Positions 32,318-40,644 of a DNA stretch of 64,000 bases are shown here, one piece after another. The stretch is from Pseudomonadota bacterium. GTDB taxonomy: Bacteria; Desulfobacterota; Syntrophorhabdia; Syntrophorhabdales; Syntrophorhabdaceae. Made by a program: the position numbers and the translations under genes. The stretch is from NCBI GenBank assembly GCA_026388275.1, contig JAPLKB010000058.1, positions 62,676 through 126,675 on the forward strand, given 5' to 3'. Position 1 is the first letter of the stretch; each line of letters begins with the position of its first letter. Below the pieces are notes generated by a model. That model was not told where the DNA came from. It made no database searches and saw nothing but the letters and a program-made list of their open reading frames with translations.

Positions 32318-33629
32318 TTTCGGTAATGAGGAGAACTACGGACTTCTGTTTGCAGGAACAGAGTTCAAGAAGCATGGAGAGATTAAATTCTTCGATGCCG
32401 AGATGACTGATCCTTTACAGGATATTGCTGAATATAAACCGGACTATATATGTTTCTCTCCTCTGACAGCGTTTTATCCCCAAGCTAAGCATATAGAGAG
32501 TATGTTAAGGCCTAAATTAAAATTTATCTCAATATATGGGGGGCATCATGCAACAAATTGCGGGGAGCACATTGGAGATATCACTGTTGTTGGTTCTGTT
32601 CATAATATGGACCTTAACCATCTTGGAATACAGAAGACCGGGCCAACTAAACCGGAGAATCTCAAAAATCCGGCACGCGTTGAGTACTTTCAAGATATAC
32701 CTCATTTCAAAAACAGGTACCGTAAAATCATGCTCTCAGTTACAGGATGTCCCTGGACCTGTACATACTGTTCCTCTTCCTCCCAAGTAACCAGAAAACT
32801 ATATGGAAGAACATCCTGCCATCTGCAACATCGCAATATAGAAGATATAATCAATGAAGCCAATTTTATTAAAGACTGTACCCAAGAAATAGAGTGGGTA
32901 GATGATGATGTATTTGTTGGAGATCAGGATTGGCTAAAGGCGTTTTACAAGAGGTGGGTTAGTGAGATCGGAATGCCTATGTATGTATCAACTACGTCCG
33001 TAAGTGCTTTAAAAGCCTCTCCTGACCTTCTTATGCTTATGCGCAATGTAGCCAATGTAGTAGGATTGGGAGTCCAGGCAACAAATCCCGAATCTCTCAA
33101 ACTCCTGGGACGAGGATGGGATAATGAAGCACAAATTAAGGCAGCATATGACCGCCTCACTTCTTTTGGATTCAAGGTTAATCTGCAGTGCATTATAGGC
33201 CTTCCAATTCCAGACCCGGTAAGTGATGCTTTAAATACTATTGAGGGAATGAAGCGAATCGGTGCCGGAAGCGTTGTATCGTGCTATCCTTTACAGATTT
33301 ATCCTAATACGGCTCTGGAACAGCATTCGAAAGATAATCTGTACTTACTTAATGCAGAATGTAACGGCGATACAAATAGCGGATTACCTGCCATCGATTT
33401 TGGACATCTGGTTAACAATAGAATTCGCAATATATGTAAGCTCGCGACTATGGTTGTTAAGTACAATGTACCCAACCAGTGGCTGGAAGCTATGATGGAT
33501 TTGGATTTAAGTGCTTCAAGCCAACCAATGTCTTTAGTCAGATACTATGAATGTATCAGGGATAGGCTCCCTGATAAAGCTGATAAGATTTTTCATGACA
33601 TAGTGAAAGGTATGAATGTCAGGTATTAG
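32298..33629 (+). CDS. B12-binding radical SAM enzyme in the glycan locus
   Basis: Protein of 443 aa. N-terminal cobalamin-binding-like domain (D-Y-I-C-F-S-P-L-T then G-G-H-H-A-T), without the D-x-H-x-x-G motif, as usual in B12 radical SAM proteins. The cluster motif C-P-W-T-C-T-Y-C has Cys151, Cys155 and Cys158. The following V-D-D-D-V-F-V-G and L-Q-C-I-I-G-L-P-I are typical SAM-domain strands. Class members methylate unactivated carbons or rearrange rings. Coupled to the DegT aminotransferase, so it may build an unusual amino- or C-methyl sugar (inference). Confidence 0.85.
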   Translation: MKFALVSFGNEENYGLLFAGTEFKKHGEIKFFDAEMTDPLQDIAEYKPDYICFSPLTAFYPQAKHIESMLRPKLKFISIYGGHHATNCGEHIGDITVVGSVHNMDLNHLGIQKTGPTKPENLKNPARVEYFQDIPHFKNRYRKIMLSVTGCPWTCTYCSSSSQVTRKLYGRTSCHLQHRNIEDIINEANFIKDCTQEIEWVDDDVFVGDQDWLKAFYKRWVSEIGMPMYVSTTSVSALKASPDLLMLMRNVANVVGLGVQATNPESLKLLGRGWDNEAQIKAAYDRLTSFGFKVNLQCIIGLPIPDPVSDALNTIEGMKRIGAGSVVSCYPLQIYPNTALEQHSKDNLYLLNAECNGDTNSGLPAIDFGHLVNNRIRNICKLATMVVKYNVPNQWLEAMMDLDLSASSQPMSLVRYYECIRDRLPDKADKIFHDIVKGMNVRY

Positions 33630-33645
33630 CGGAAGTGAATGAAAG

Positions 33646-35541
33646 ATGAAACTCCACGCTGTCCTTCGGAAAATTCCTATACTCGGCAAAAGGCTCGACC
33701 GTATACTAATCCTGGAGAGTGGTCTCTTCGATTCCGGCTACTACCTTGAGCGTTATCCCGACGTCGATTCCGATCCTCTCGGTCATTACCTTCAGCAAAG
33801 TGCCTTTGAGATGCGCGACCCATCGCCATTTTTTAGAACGCGCTATTATCTTGAAAACAACCCCGATGTGGCAGCCTCCGGAATCAATCCCCTCATCCAC
33901 TTCATCCTGTGGGGGGCACTGGAAGGCCGTGACCCGAATCCCTATTTTGACAGCAGCTTTTATCTGGAATCCAACGCAGACGTGCGTGACTCCAGAGCTA
34001 ATCCACTCGTGCATTTCCTCTCGCAGGGGCGACGGGAAGGCAGGGATCCGTCTCCGCGCTGCGGGCCTCGCATTCACCTCTATGCGACGTGCTGGAACGA
34101 GGTGCGTTTGCTTGGATTTTTTTTCAGGCACTACGACAGTATTGTGCAAAGGTACGTGATTTATGACGAGGGATCAAACGATGGTTCACTCGATCTCCTT
34201 CTCGGGCATCCCAAGGTCGAGGTCCGAAGATTTATCCGCAGGGATCAGGATTCTTTCATTCTTTCGGAGCTCGATCTTTTCAACAACTGCTGGAAGGAGA
34301 GCCGAGGATTTCGTGGGAGCCCGATTGCCGATTTGGTGATCATATGCAACATCGACGAACATCTCGTTCATCCCGATCTCGGCGGCTATTTGTCGAGATG
34401 CCTGGAAGCAGGAATAACCGCAATCCCGGCGCTCGGTTACCAGATGTTAGTCGAGGAATTTCCGCGACCGGGTGAACATCTTTGCGAAAAGCGGACGCAT
34501 GCATTGCCAGATCCGACCGATTGCAAATTGATCGTCTTCTCGCCGACATCCATCAAGGAGATCAATTTTGCAGTAGGAGGACATGCTGCTGCGCCGGTCG
34601 GATGCGTGGTCGCACCCGCTCGGGACGAACTTTTGCTCCAGAACTATCAGATTCTCGGGATTGATTACACACTGGAACGCTTTGCTGAGCTGCGATCAGG
34701 GCTCGGTCCGTTTGATCATACTCAGGGCTGGGGTTTTCACTACGGATGGATTCGCGACGATCTGAACCGGATGTACGCCGGGCTTCCTGAACAAGGGGTC
34801 AATACTGCGGCCATATCAGAGAAAAAGTGGAAAAATTATCCGCGTCCGGAATGGTGGAGAAGTCTTCCCAGAAAGCATATCCACTCGTCTCCCCCGTTAC
34901 TAAGTATCGTCACCACGGTTTATGACCGAGTGGATTGTTTAGCGTCATGCATCAAGTCGGTCAGGAACCTGAATTTCCAGGATTACGAACATATCATAGT
35001 GGCAGATCACCCTCCTCAGGACATTTTTTTGAGATTCGAGAAAATTATTGCGACTGCCGGCGACTCAAGGATTTTCCTGTATAATCTGCCCAAGAGAACC
35101 AATGATTTGGGGATATCGCCTGCTGAATTCGGGCTGAAGAGATCAACTGGAAAGTATATCGCCTTTTTAGACGATGACAATGGGTATTTGCCAAATCATT
35201 TTGATATTCTCATCGATTGTTTGGAAGATAAGTCAACCATAGGATTTGTGTATAGTTCGTGTCTTTGGAACAATGAAATGATCCTCAATTACTCAACTCC
35301 GGCTTTGGGCAAGATCGATCTGGGTCAGGTGCTTTTCCGCAGGGAGACCTTTTGGAACTGCATCGATGACGAACTGGACTATTCAGGTTACGCCTGGGAC
35401 TGGTATCTGATTGACGATCTTATCAGCAAGGGCGTTACATATACACATATTGACCAGGAGACGTTCATATTCAGGTTAAAACAATATCCTAAGTTCGCTC
35501 CACATGAAAGCTTTCTTTACAGCAAATCGAGTACAACATAA
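33646..35541 (+). CDS. Multidomain glycosyltransferase with N-terminal PDV repeats
   Basis: Protein of 631 aa. Residues about 25-140 hold three copies of a repeat with Y-L-E-x-x-P-D-V, then N-P-L-x-H-F-L and G-R-D-P-S-P, known from multidomain glycosyltransferases. Residues 145-390 form a GT-A-like domain opening H-L-Y-A-T-C-W-N-E-V-R-L-L-G (Glyco_tranf_2_4-like). Residues about 410-620 are a second GT2 domain: S-I-V-T-T-V-Y-D-R-V-D-C-L, then F-L-D-D-D-N-G. GC-richer than neighbours. Two catalytic domains may add two sugars in turn. Confidence 0.8.
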   Translation: MKLHAVLRKIPILGKRLDRILILESGLFDSGYYLERYPDVDSDPLGHYLQQSAFEMRDPSPFFRTRYYLENNPDVAASGINPLIHFILWGALEGRDPNPYFDSSFYLESNADVRDSRANPLVHFLSQGRREGRDPSPRCGPRIHLYATCWNEVRLLGFFFRHYDSIVQRYVIYDEGSNDGSLDLLLGHPKVEVRRFIRRDQDSFILSELDLFNNCWKESRGFRGSPIADLVIICNIDEHLVHPDLGGYLSRCLEAGITAIPALGYQMLVEEFPRPGEHLCEKRTHALPDPTDCKLIVFSPTSIKEINFAVGGHAAAPVGCVVAPARDELLLQNYQILGIDYTLERFAELRSGLGPFDHTQGWGFHYGWIRDDLNRMYAGLPEQGVNTAAISEKKWKNYPRPEWWRSLPRKHIHSSPPLLSIVTTVYDRVDCLASCIKSVRNLNFQDYEHIIVADHPPQDIFLRFEKIIATAGDSRIFLYNLPKRTNDLGISPAEFGLKRSTGKYIAFLDDDNGYLPNHFDILIDCLEDKSTIGFVYSSCLWNNEMILNYSTPALGKIDLGQVLFRRETFWNCIDDELDYSGYAWDWYLIDDLISKGVTYTHIDQETFIFRLKQYPKFAPHESFLYSKSSTT

Positions 35542-35543
35542 CT

Positions 35544-37706
35544 ATGCAGCACATGGGGAAGTATCAGAAAACAGTAGAAAAACTATTACCTCCGGTGACG
35601 CAAAGGCGATATTATTACGAACTGATACTAAATGGTATCAGGATTATTTTCAGCGAGGGCTGGCAAAGCTTCTTTAGACAAGCGAAAGACCGTTTAGGAT
35701 ACATCAAGTCCCCTTCAAAACAAAAGAATGTCCTCGCCTCTTCGCCAGTGGCTTGGTTATCGAGGAAAGAAGAGGAGCTAATATTTCCCGGTACTTCGCA
35801 ACCGGAAGTATCCATAGTGATCCCCGTACATAATAAGTGGGAGTATACAATTCAGTGCCTAAGGTCGCTCTACGAAAATACCACGGGTAACTATGAGGTT
35901 ATCATTGTTGATGATGCTTCGACTGATGAGACAGAGGGGAAGCTATCGAAAGTCAGGAATATACGTTTGGTACGAAATACGGAGAATACCGGCTTCATTG
36001 ATTCATGTAATCGAGGAGCCGCACTAAGTAAAGGCGACCACATCTTATTCCTGAACAACGATACAATAGTTAACAATGATTGGCTTCCGCCTTTGTTAGA
36101 AACGATAAGGAAAGAAGGTGTTGGTGCCGTCGGGTCAAAACTTGTTTACCCGGATGGTACGCTGCAGGAAGCAGGTGGAATAATATGGAGCGATGGTTCA
36201 GGGTGGAATTATGGTCGCAGTGATAACGCCGACAAACCGGAATACAACTACGTTAGAGAAGTCGATTACTGTTCCGGCGCTTGTCTGCTGGTGAAGAGGA
36301 AACTGTTTGAGAAAGCAAGTGGTTTTGACATTAAATTTAAGCCCGCCTATTATGAAGATACTGACATTTGCTTTTCGCTTAGAAACAATGGGTATAAAAT
36401 CCTATACCAGCCAAAATCGGTTGTTACGCATTTTGAAGGTGTGACATCCGGCACGGAAACTTCCGGTGGTGTTAAAAAATATCAGGAAATAAATAAGCTT
36501 AAGTTTGTAGAAAAGTGGGCAGATATTCTGCAAAAGGACCATTACAAACCAGACCCAAACAAAGTCTTATGGGCCAGGGATCGACGGTCAGGAGAACGGG
36601 TTCTCGTTATAGACCATTATCTCCCGGCATATGACCGGGATTCCGGTTCCCTGAGAATGTTCAACATGCTCGATATACTAACTGAACTTGGTCATAAAGT
36701 CACTTTTATCGGTGACAATCTGCTGAGGACTGAACCTTATGCACAAGAACTTCAGCAGAAAGGGATAGAGGTCATTTACGCCCCCCACGTCCTTTCCGTG
36801 AAAAACTATATCAAAGCATTTGGAAGATATTTTTCTGTGGTTATGCTGAGCAGACCTCATATAGCGATACAATACATAAATTCTGTAAAGAGGCGTTGCC
36901 CTGCATCCAGAATTATATATGATACTGTGGACCTTGCTTTCCTGAGAGAAACCAGGAGGGGGTTGGTCGAAAACAACAAAGAAGCTTTGAAAGAAGCTGA
37001 GAACTTCAAAAGAACGGAGATGTACCTGGTGAAAAATAGCGATATTACGTTAGTAGTCAGCCCTGAGGAGAAAGATGTACTACTGAAGGAAGACTCTTTT
37101 CTAAATATAGAGATTGTGAGTAACATTCACCGAATTACGAAACCTCAGACACCTTTTTCTGGTAGAAAGGATATTCTGTTTGTAGGAGGGTTCGACCATC
37201 CCCCGAACACCGATGCAGTCATGTTCCTAATAAATGAAGTATTCCCTCTGATAAAGCGGTTGCTGCCGAGTCTACGCGTTTATATTGTCGGGAGCAATCC
37301 AACAAGGCAAGTGGAGGAATTGAAATCCGAAGATGTAATCGTGACCGGATACGTACCTGATTTGGTTCCTTACTTTGAGAAGTGCAGAGTATTCGTTGCA
37401 CCGCTGCGATATGGAGCCGGCGTCAAGGGGAAAATAAATCAGAGTATGAGTTACGGTCTTCCAGTCGTTACCACTTCCATCGGTGCTGAGGGTATTGGAT
37501 TGGTCGATGGGGTGGATGCATTGATTGCCGATGAACCAGATGATTTTGCTGAAAAGGTAGCTATGATTCACGAGAACGAGGAATTGTGGAATGCGCTTTC
37601 AATTAATTCAATTGAGAATGTCAGGACACACTTCTCGCCGGAAGTTGCTAAAGAAAAACTGAAAACCGTAATGGATGTGGTTGCCAACAAGGAGCGTTAT
37701 CATTGA
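35544..37706 (+). CDS. Bifunctional GT2-GT4 glycosyltransferase
   Basis: Protein of 720 aa. After a 90-residue N-terminal part, a GT2 domain spans about 90-330 (S-I-V-I-P-V-H-N-K-W, D-D-A-S-T-D-E-T, N-N-D-T-I-V, Y-Y-E-D-T-D-I-C). A GT-B (GT4-like) domain follows from about 355: D-H-Y-L-P-A-Y-D-R-D-S-G-S near 365, then F-V-G-G-F-D-H-P-P-N and, near the end, P-L-R-Y-G-A-G-V-K-G-K with the donor-binding Glu-type helix. The enzyme probably adds two residues in series to a growing glycan. Confidence 0.88.
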   Translation: MQHMGKYQKTVEKLLPPVTQRRYYYELILNGIRIIFSEGWQSFFRQAKDRLGYIKSPSKQKNVLASSPVAWLSRKEEELIFPGTSQPEVSIVIPVHNKWEYTIQCLRSLYENTTGNYEVIIVDDASTDETEGKLSKVRNIRLVRNTENTGFIDSCNRGAALSKGDHILFLNNDTIVNNDWLPPLLETIRKEGVGAVGSKLVYPDGTLQEAGGIIWSDGSGWNYGRSDNADKPEYNYVREVDYCSGACLLVKRKLFEKASGFDIKFKPAYYEDTDICFSLRNNGYKILYQPKSVVTHFEGVTSGTETSGGVKKYQEINKLKFVEKWADILQKDHYKPDPNKVLWARDRRSGERVLVIDHYLPAYDRDSGSLRMFNMLDILTELGHKVTFIGDNLLRTEPYAQELQQKGIEVIYAPHVLSVKNYIKAFGRYFSVVMLSRPHIAIQYINSVKRRCPASRIIYDTVDLAFLRETRRGLVENNKEALKEAENFKRTEMYLVKNSDITLVVSPEEKDVLLKEDSFLNIEIVSNIHRITKPQTPFSGRKDILFVGGFDHPPNTDAVMFLINEVFPLIKRLLPSLRVYIVGSNPTRQVEELKSEDVIVTGYVPDLVPYFEKCRVFVAPLRYGAGVKGKINQSMSYGLPVVTTSIGAEGIGLVDGVDALIADEPDDFAEKVAMIHENEELWNALSINSIENVRTHFSPEVAKEKLKTVMDVVANKERYH

Positions 37707-38491
37707 AGAATAGATTTATCGCCACTCACAGCAATGGAGCCTATCTGCCTGGTTTGATTTGGACGCTCGTCCGTACGGATTTCAAGACGCGGTATCACGG
37801 GACTCTGGGAGGGTATCTTTGGGCTCTTGTGAAGCCCCTGACGATGTTTGTGGTTCTTTATACCGTGTTTTCTGTCATCTTTTCAATGGATACCTATTAC
37901 GCCTTGAATTTGATTATCGGACTGTTTCTTTATGATTTTTTTTCTGATTCCACAAAGACGGGGCTCATGTCTCTTCAGGCTAAAACCTTCTTGCTGACAA
38001 AAACGAAATTTCCATCGTGGGTTGTCGTATTGACATCTGTCTCGAGCGCATTGATTACCGTAGTTATTTTCAGTATTGCCGTATGTGCCTACATTTCCAT
38101 TTTTAAACGGCATTTAAGTTTGTTGGAAATAAGCTGCTTCAGTCTGTATGTGTTTCTTTTTCTGATCATTATCATCGGAATCTCGCTTGCCGGAAGCGTC
38201 CTTTTTCTTCGCTACCGTGATATTAATCAGATATGGGAATTGCTGATGCAGGCTGGCTTTTTTTTCACCCCGATTATCTATCCTCTTGATATTGTGCCGC
38301 ATAAATATCATTTTTATCTTTATGCGTGGCTGCCCACTGCAGTGATTCAATTTTCACGGTCTGTCATTGTCAAAGGAGAGATTCCAACCATTACGGCCCA
38401 TCTCATGCTGCTGGGAAGCACAGCAGCGGTTTTGTTTGCAGGCTTAGCTTTATATTGCAGGCTTGTGCCCCGTTCTCTGGAAAGGTTGTAG
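37703..38491 (+). CDS. wzm: ABC-2 type polysaccharide exporter permease (Wzm-like)
   Basis: Protein of 262 aa from TTG 37703 with AAGGAG upstream and a TTGA overlap with the previous stop. It has the ABC-2 hallmark opening (L-V-R-T-D-F-K-T-R-Y-H-G-T-L-G-G-Y-L-W) and six membrane segments. It forms the channel that moves the finished polysaccharide or teichoic-acid-like polymer across the inner membrane together with the next gene's ATPase. Confidence 0.88.
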   Translation: MKNRFIATHSNGAYLPGLIWTLVRTDFKTRYHGTLGGYLWALVKPLTMFVVLYTVFSVIFSMDTYYALNLIIGLFLYDFFSDSTKTGLMSLQAKTFLLTKTKFPSWVVVLTSVSSALITVVIFSIAVCAYISIFKRHLSLLEISCFSLYVFLFLIIIIGISLAGSVLFLRYRDINQIWELLMQAGFFFTPIIYPLDIVPHKYHFYLYAWLPTAVIQFSRSVIVKGEIPTITAHLMLLGSTAAVLFAGLALYCRLVPRSLERL

Positions 38492-38495
38492 CGCT

Positions 38496-39266
38496 ATGGT
38501 TGCCCTGGAAGTTCGTGAGATTAACAAAAGCTTTTTTATCCCCACGGTAAAACTGGATACCGTTCGGGAACACATTCTCAAAAGTTTAAAATTGAGAAAA
38601 TATTTAAAAGAGGGTCGGGAACTCAGGGTTTTGAGCGGCGTGAGCTTTTCCATAGAAGCCGGTGAAACATTGGGGATCATGGGCAGAAATGGGTCCGGGA
38701 AAAGCACATTGCTTAAAATCATCACAGGCATATACCAGCCGGACCGGGGGACAGTTAAATGTGCCATGCCGATTACACCGATTCTGGATCTGGGCGTGGG
38801 TTGGAATCAGGAGCTGGATGCAATTGACAACATTTATCTGTTGGGTACTGTGATGGGCCTGACGCTCCGCGAGTTGAAAACCGCCAAAGACGAAATTCTG
38901 GAGTTTGCGGACCTGCAGGAGTTTTCGCGGCTTGAGCTTAAGCATTATTCGTCGGGAATGGCCATGCGACTTGCCTACTCTGTTGCCTTTCGGGCGGTCC
39001 GTGGTCTGCTTATTCTCGATGAAGTGTTTGCTGTAGGGGACATGGAATTTAAAGAGCGATGCTACAAGCGATATGAAGAGATTCGTCAGGCTGGTCATAC
39101 AGTGCTGATGGTCAGTCACAATCCTCTTGATATCGAGCGATTTTGCGACCGAGCCATTCTTATCGAAGGAGGCAAGATCGTTCAGGCAGGAAGCGGGCAG
39201 GAGATCGCCCGCGCCTATGTTCGCTCATTGACCGGTGAAAATGTCAATAACGATTATAATCATTAA
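38496..39266 (+). CDS. wzt: ABC exporter ATPase (Wzt-like, short form)
   Basis: About 256 aa. Walker A G-R-N-G-S-G-K-S near residue 65, signature H-Y-S-S-G-M-A-M-R-L and Walker B L-L-I-L-D-E-V. The N-terminus (S-F-F-I-P) and the D-L-G-V-G-W-N segment are typical for O-antigen/teichoic-acid ATPases. It lacks the C-terminal carbohydrate-binding domain of long Wzt forms, so export should not require recognition of a glycan terminus by that domain. ATG 38496 is used, just after the permease stop. Confidence 0.88.
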   Translation: MVALEVREINKSFFIPTVKLDTVREHILKSLKLRKYLKEGRELRVLSGVSFSIEAGETLGIMGRNGSGKSTLLKIITGIYQPDRGTVKCAMPITPILDLGVGWNQELDAIDNIYLLGTVMGLTLRELKTAKDEILEFADLQEFSRLELKHYSSGMAMRLAYSVAFRAVRGLLILDEVFAVGDMEFKERCYKRYEEIRQAGHTVLMVSHNPLDIERFCDRAILIEGGKIVQAGSGQEIARAYVRSLTGENVNNDYNH

Positions 39267-40224
39267 CTGGAATAGTGGGGAGTTGCTGACAGAATGCTTG
39301 CGACGCCTCAAAGCACAGACTATTCAGCCGGAGCGTGTGCTGGTGGTGGACAATACCAGTGCTGACGACTCCTTGATCAATGCCGGGAAATTTGCCAAAA
39401 ACGTTACCGTGCTTCGAATGAATACCAACCTCGGCTTTGCTGCCGGCAACAACCACGCTTTAGCAAAGTGCGACACCGAGTTTGTGGCCATGCTTAACCC
39501 CGATGCCTTTCCGGAGATCGACTGGCTCGAGCGTTTGCTTGAGGCGGCTCATACCTATCCGGGAGTGGCCGCATTTGGCTCCAGGCAATTATGCCATGAC
39601 AATCCTGAAGTTCTGGACGGCATCGGCGACAACTATCACATAAGCGGGTTGGCCTGGCGTGAGTGTTATGGAATGCGGCAACAGTTGCGAGACCTTGTTT
39701 CGCAGGAGATATTTTCACCCTGTGCAGCAGCAGCCCTGTATCGGCGGCAGGCTTTAGTAGATGCCGGCGGGTTTGACGAGGATTTTTTTTGCTATCTGGA
39801 GGATGTGGACCTTGGCTTCCGCCTGCGCCTATCAGGGCATAAAGCCATATATGTGCCGGATGCTGTGGTTCATCATGTGGGCTCAGCATCCACAGGGGGG
39901 GAGTTGAGTGATTTTGCTGTTTATCATGGGTTTCGAAACCCGGTATGGGTATTTATCAAGAACATGCCCGGTATCCTGTTTTGGCTGCTGCTGCCTCTGC
40001 ACATTGCTCTCAATTTGGTGTCTATCCTACTGTTTTCAATGCGGGGTCAGAGTGGAGTGATCCTCAAAGCAAAGAAGGACGCATTTCTTGGCATTTCCCG
40101 TATGTGGCGGAAGCGGCGCAACATCCAAAAGAACCGCGTCGCCTCCATCGGTACGGTATGGAAAGCTTTGGACAAACGGATCTTTATTCCGGTTCAAACG
40201 CATGTTAGAAGGGTAAAATGTTAA
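39241..40224 (+). CDS. GT2 glycosyltransferase, rhamnosyltransferase-like
   Basis: About 327 aa: I-I-I-I-N-W-N-S-G-E near residue 4, V-V-D-N-T-S-A-D-D, N-L-G-F-A-A-G-N-N and M-L-N-P-D-A as D-x-D equivalent, then E-D-V-D-L-G-F-R-L near 192. This is the WbbL-type pattern shared with the minus-strand gene at 23072. A hydrophobic segment near 240-265 may anchor it. ATG 39241 lies inside the end of the ATPase gene. Confidence 0.87.
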   Translation: MSITIIIINWNSGELLTECLRRLKAQTIQPERVLVVDNTSADDSLINAGKFAKNVTVLRMNTNLGFAAGNNHALAKCDTEFVAMLNPDAFPEIDWLERLLEAAHTYPGVAAFGSRQLCHDNPEVLDGIGDNYHISGLAWRECYGMRQQLRDLVSQEIFSPCAAAALYRRQALVDAGGFDEDFFCYLEDVDLGFRLRLSGHKAIYVPDAVVHHVGSASTGGELSDFAVYHGFRNPVWVFIKNMPGILFWLLLPLHIALNLVSILLFSMRGQSGVILKAKKDAFLGISRMWRKRRNIQKNRVASIGTVWKALDKRIFIPVQTHVRRVKC

Positions 40225-40270
40225 AGTGCCAGTTGGAACACAGCTGCGATTTCATGCAGTATAATTTCTC
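40225..40270. other. Intergenic
   Basis: Short spacer between the last glycosyltransferase and the transposase remnant. Nothing recognised. Confidence 0.3.
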
Positions 40271-40418
40271 TTATTTCGGACATGAAAAGAAACTATTCCC
40301 GGGAAAGTCGATAGCAATAGCATGTATTCCCTTATCCATATCGAAATCTATCTTTTTCACTGTCCACGGCGGCTTCTGATTGAGAGCCTTTTCAAACAAT
40401 GAGATATCGTAAGATCCA
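40271..40418 (-). pseudogene. N-terminal remnant of an ISL3-like transposase
   Basis: One minus-strand frame reads Y-D-I-S-L-F-E-K-A-L-N-Q-K-P-P-W-T-V-K-K-I-D-F-D, then I-D-F-P-G-N-S-F-F-S-C-P and a stop. This matches the N-terminus of ISL3-family transposases (S-L-F-E-x-A-L-x-L-x-P-P-W ... I-D-F ... F-x-C-P-x-C). The only ATG (40418) is in another frame, so a frameshift also separates them. The rest of the transposase is missing. Confidence 0.6.
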
Positions 40419-40442
40419 TAGTTATGCTATCCTTTCTATTTA

Positions 40443-40566
40443 ATACCAATTCGGATTCATACATAGAACGAGGCGACGACAACGAGCCGACGCAGGCGTA
40501 CTTCCAGTACGTCGAGGAGCGCGAGGAGGAGGCAACAAAGTTATATGATTGAAGGCGAATTGGTAT
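40443..40566. mobile_element. MITE-like element with ATACCAATTCG terminal inverted repeats
   Basis: A 124-bp block with perfect 11-bp terminal inverted repeats, ATACCAATTCG at 40443-40453 and its complement at 40556-40566. The inside is GC-rich (GAGGCGACGACAACGAGCC, GCGTACTTCCAGTACG) and has no gene. The shape fits a non-autonomous miniature element. No target duplication was clearly recognised. Confidence 0.7.
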
Positions 40567-40644
40567 AAGGTATGAAGCAGTATATCTCATATTACCAACT
40601 CAATGTGAGAAAGAGCCGGAAACAAAAACCGGCTATGCTAACTA

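Noticed and set aside
40357-40590. A 77-residue protein on the minus strand
   Set aside because: It is a shadow frame over the ISL3-like remnant and the MITE; the transposase-like frame is another one.
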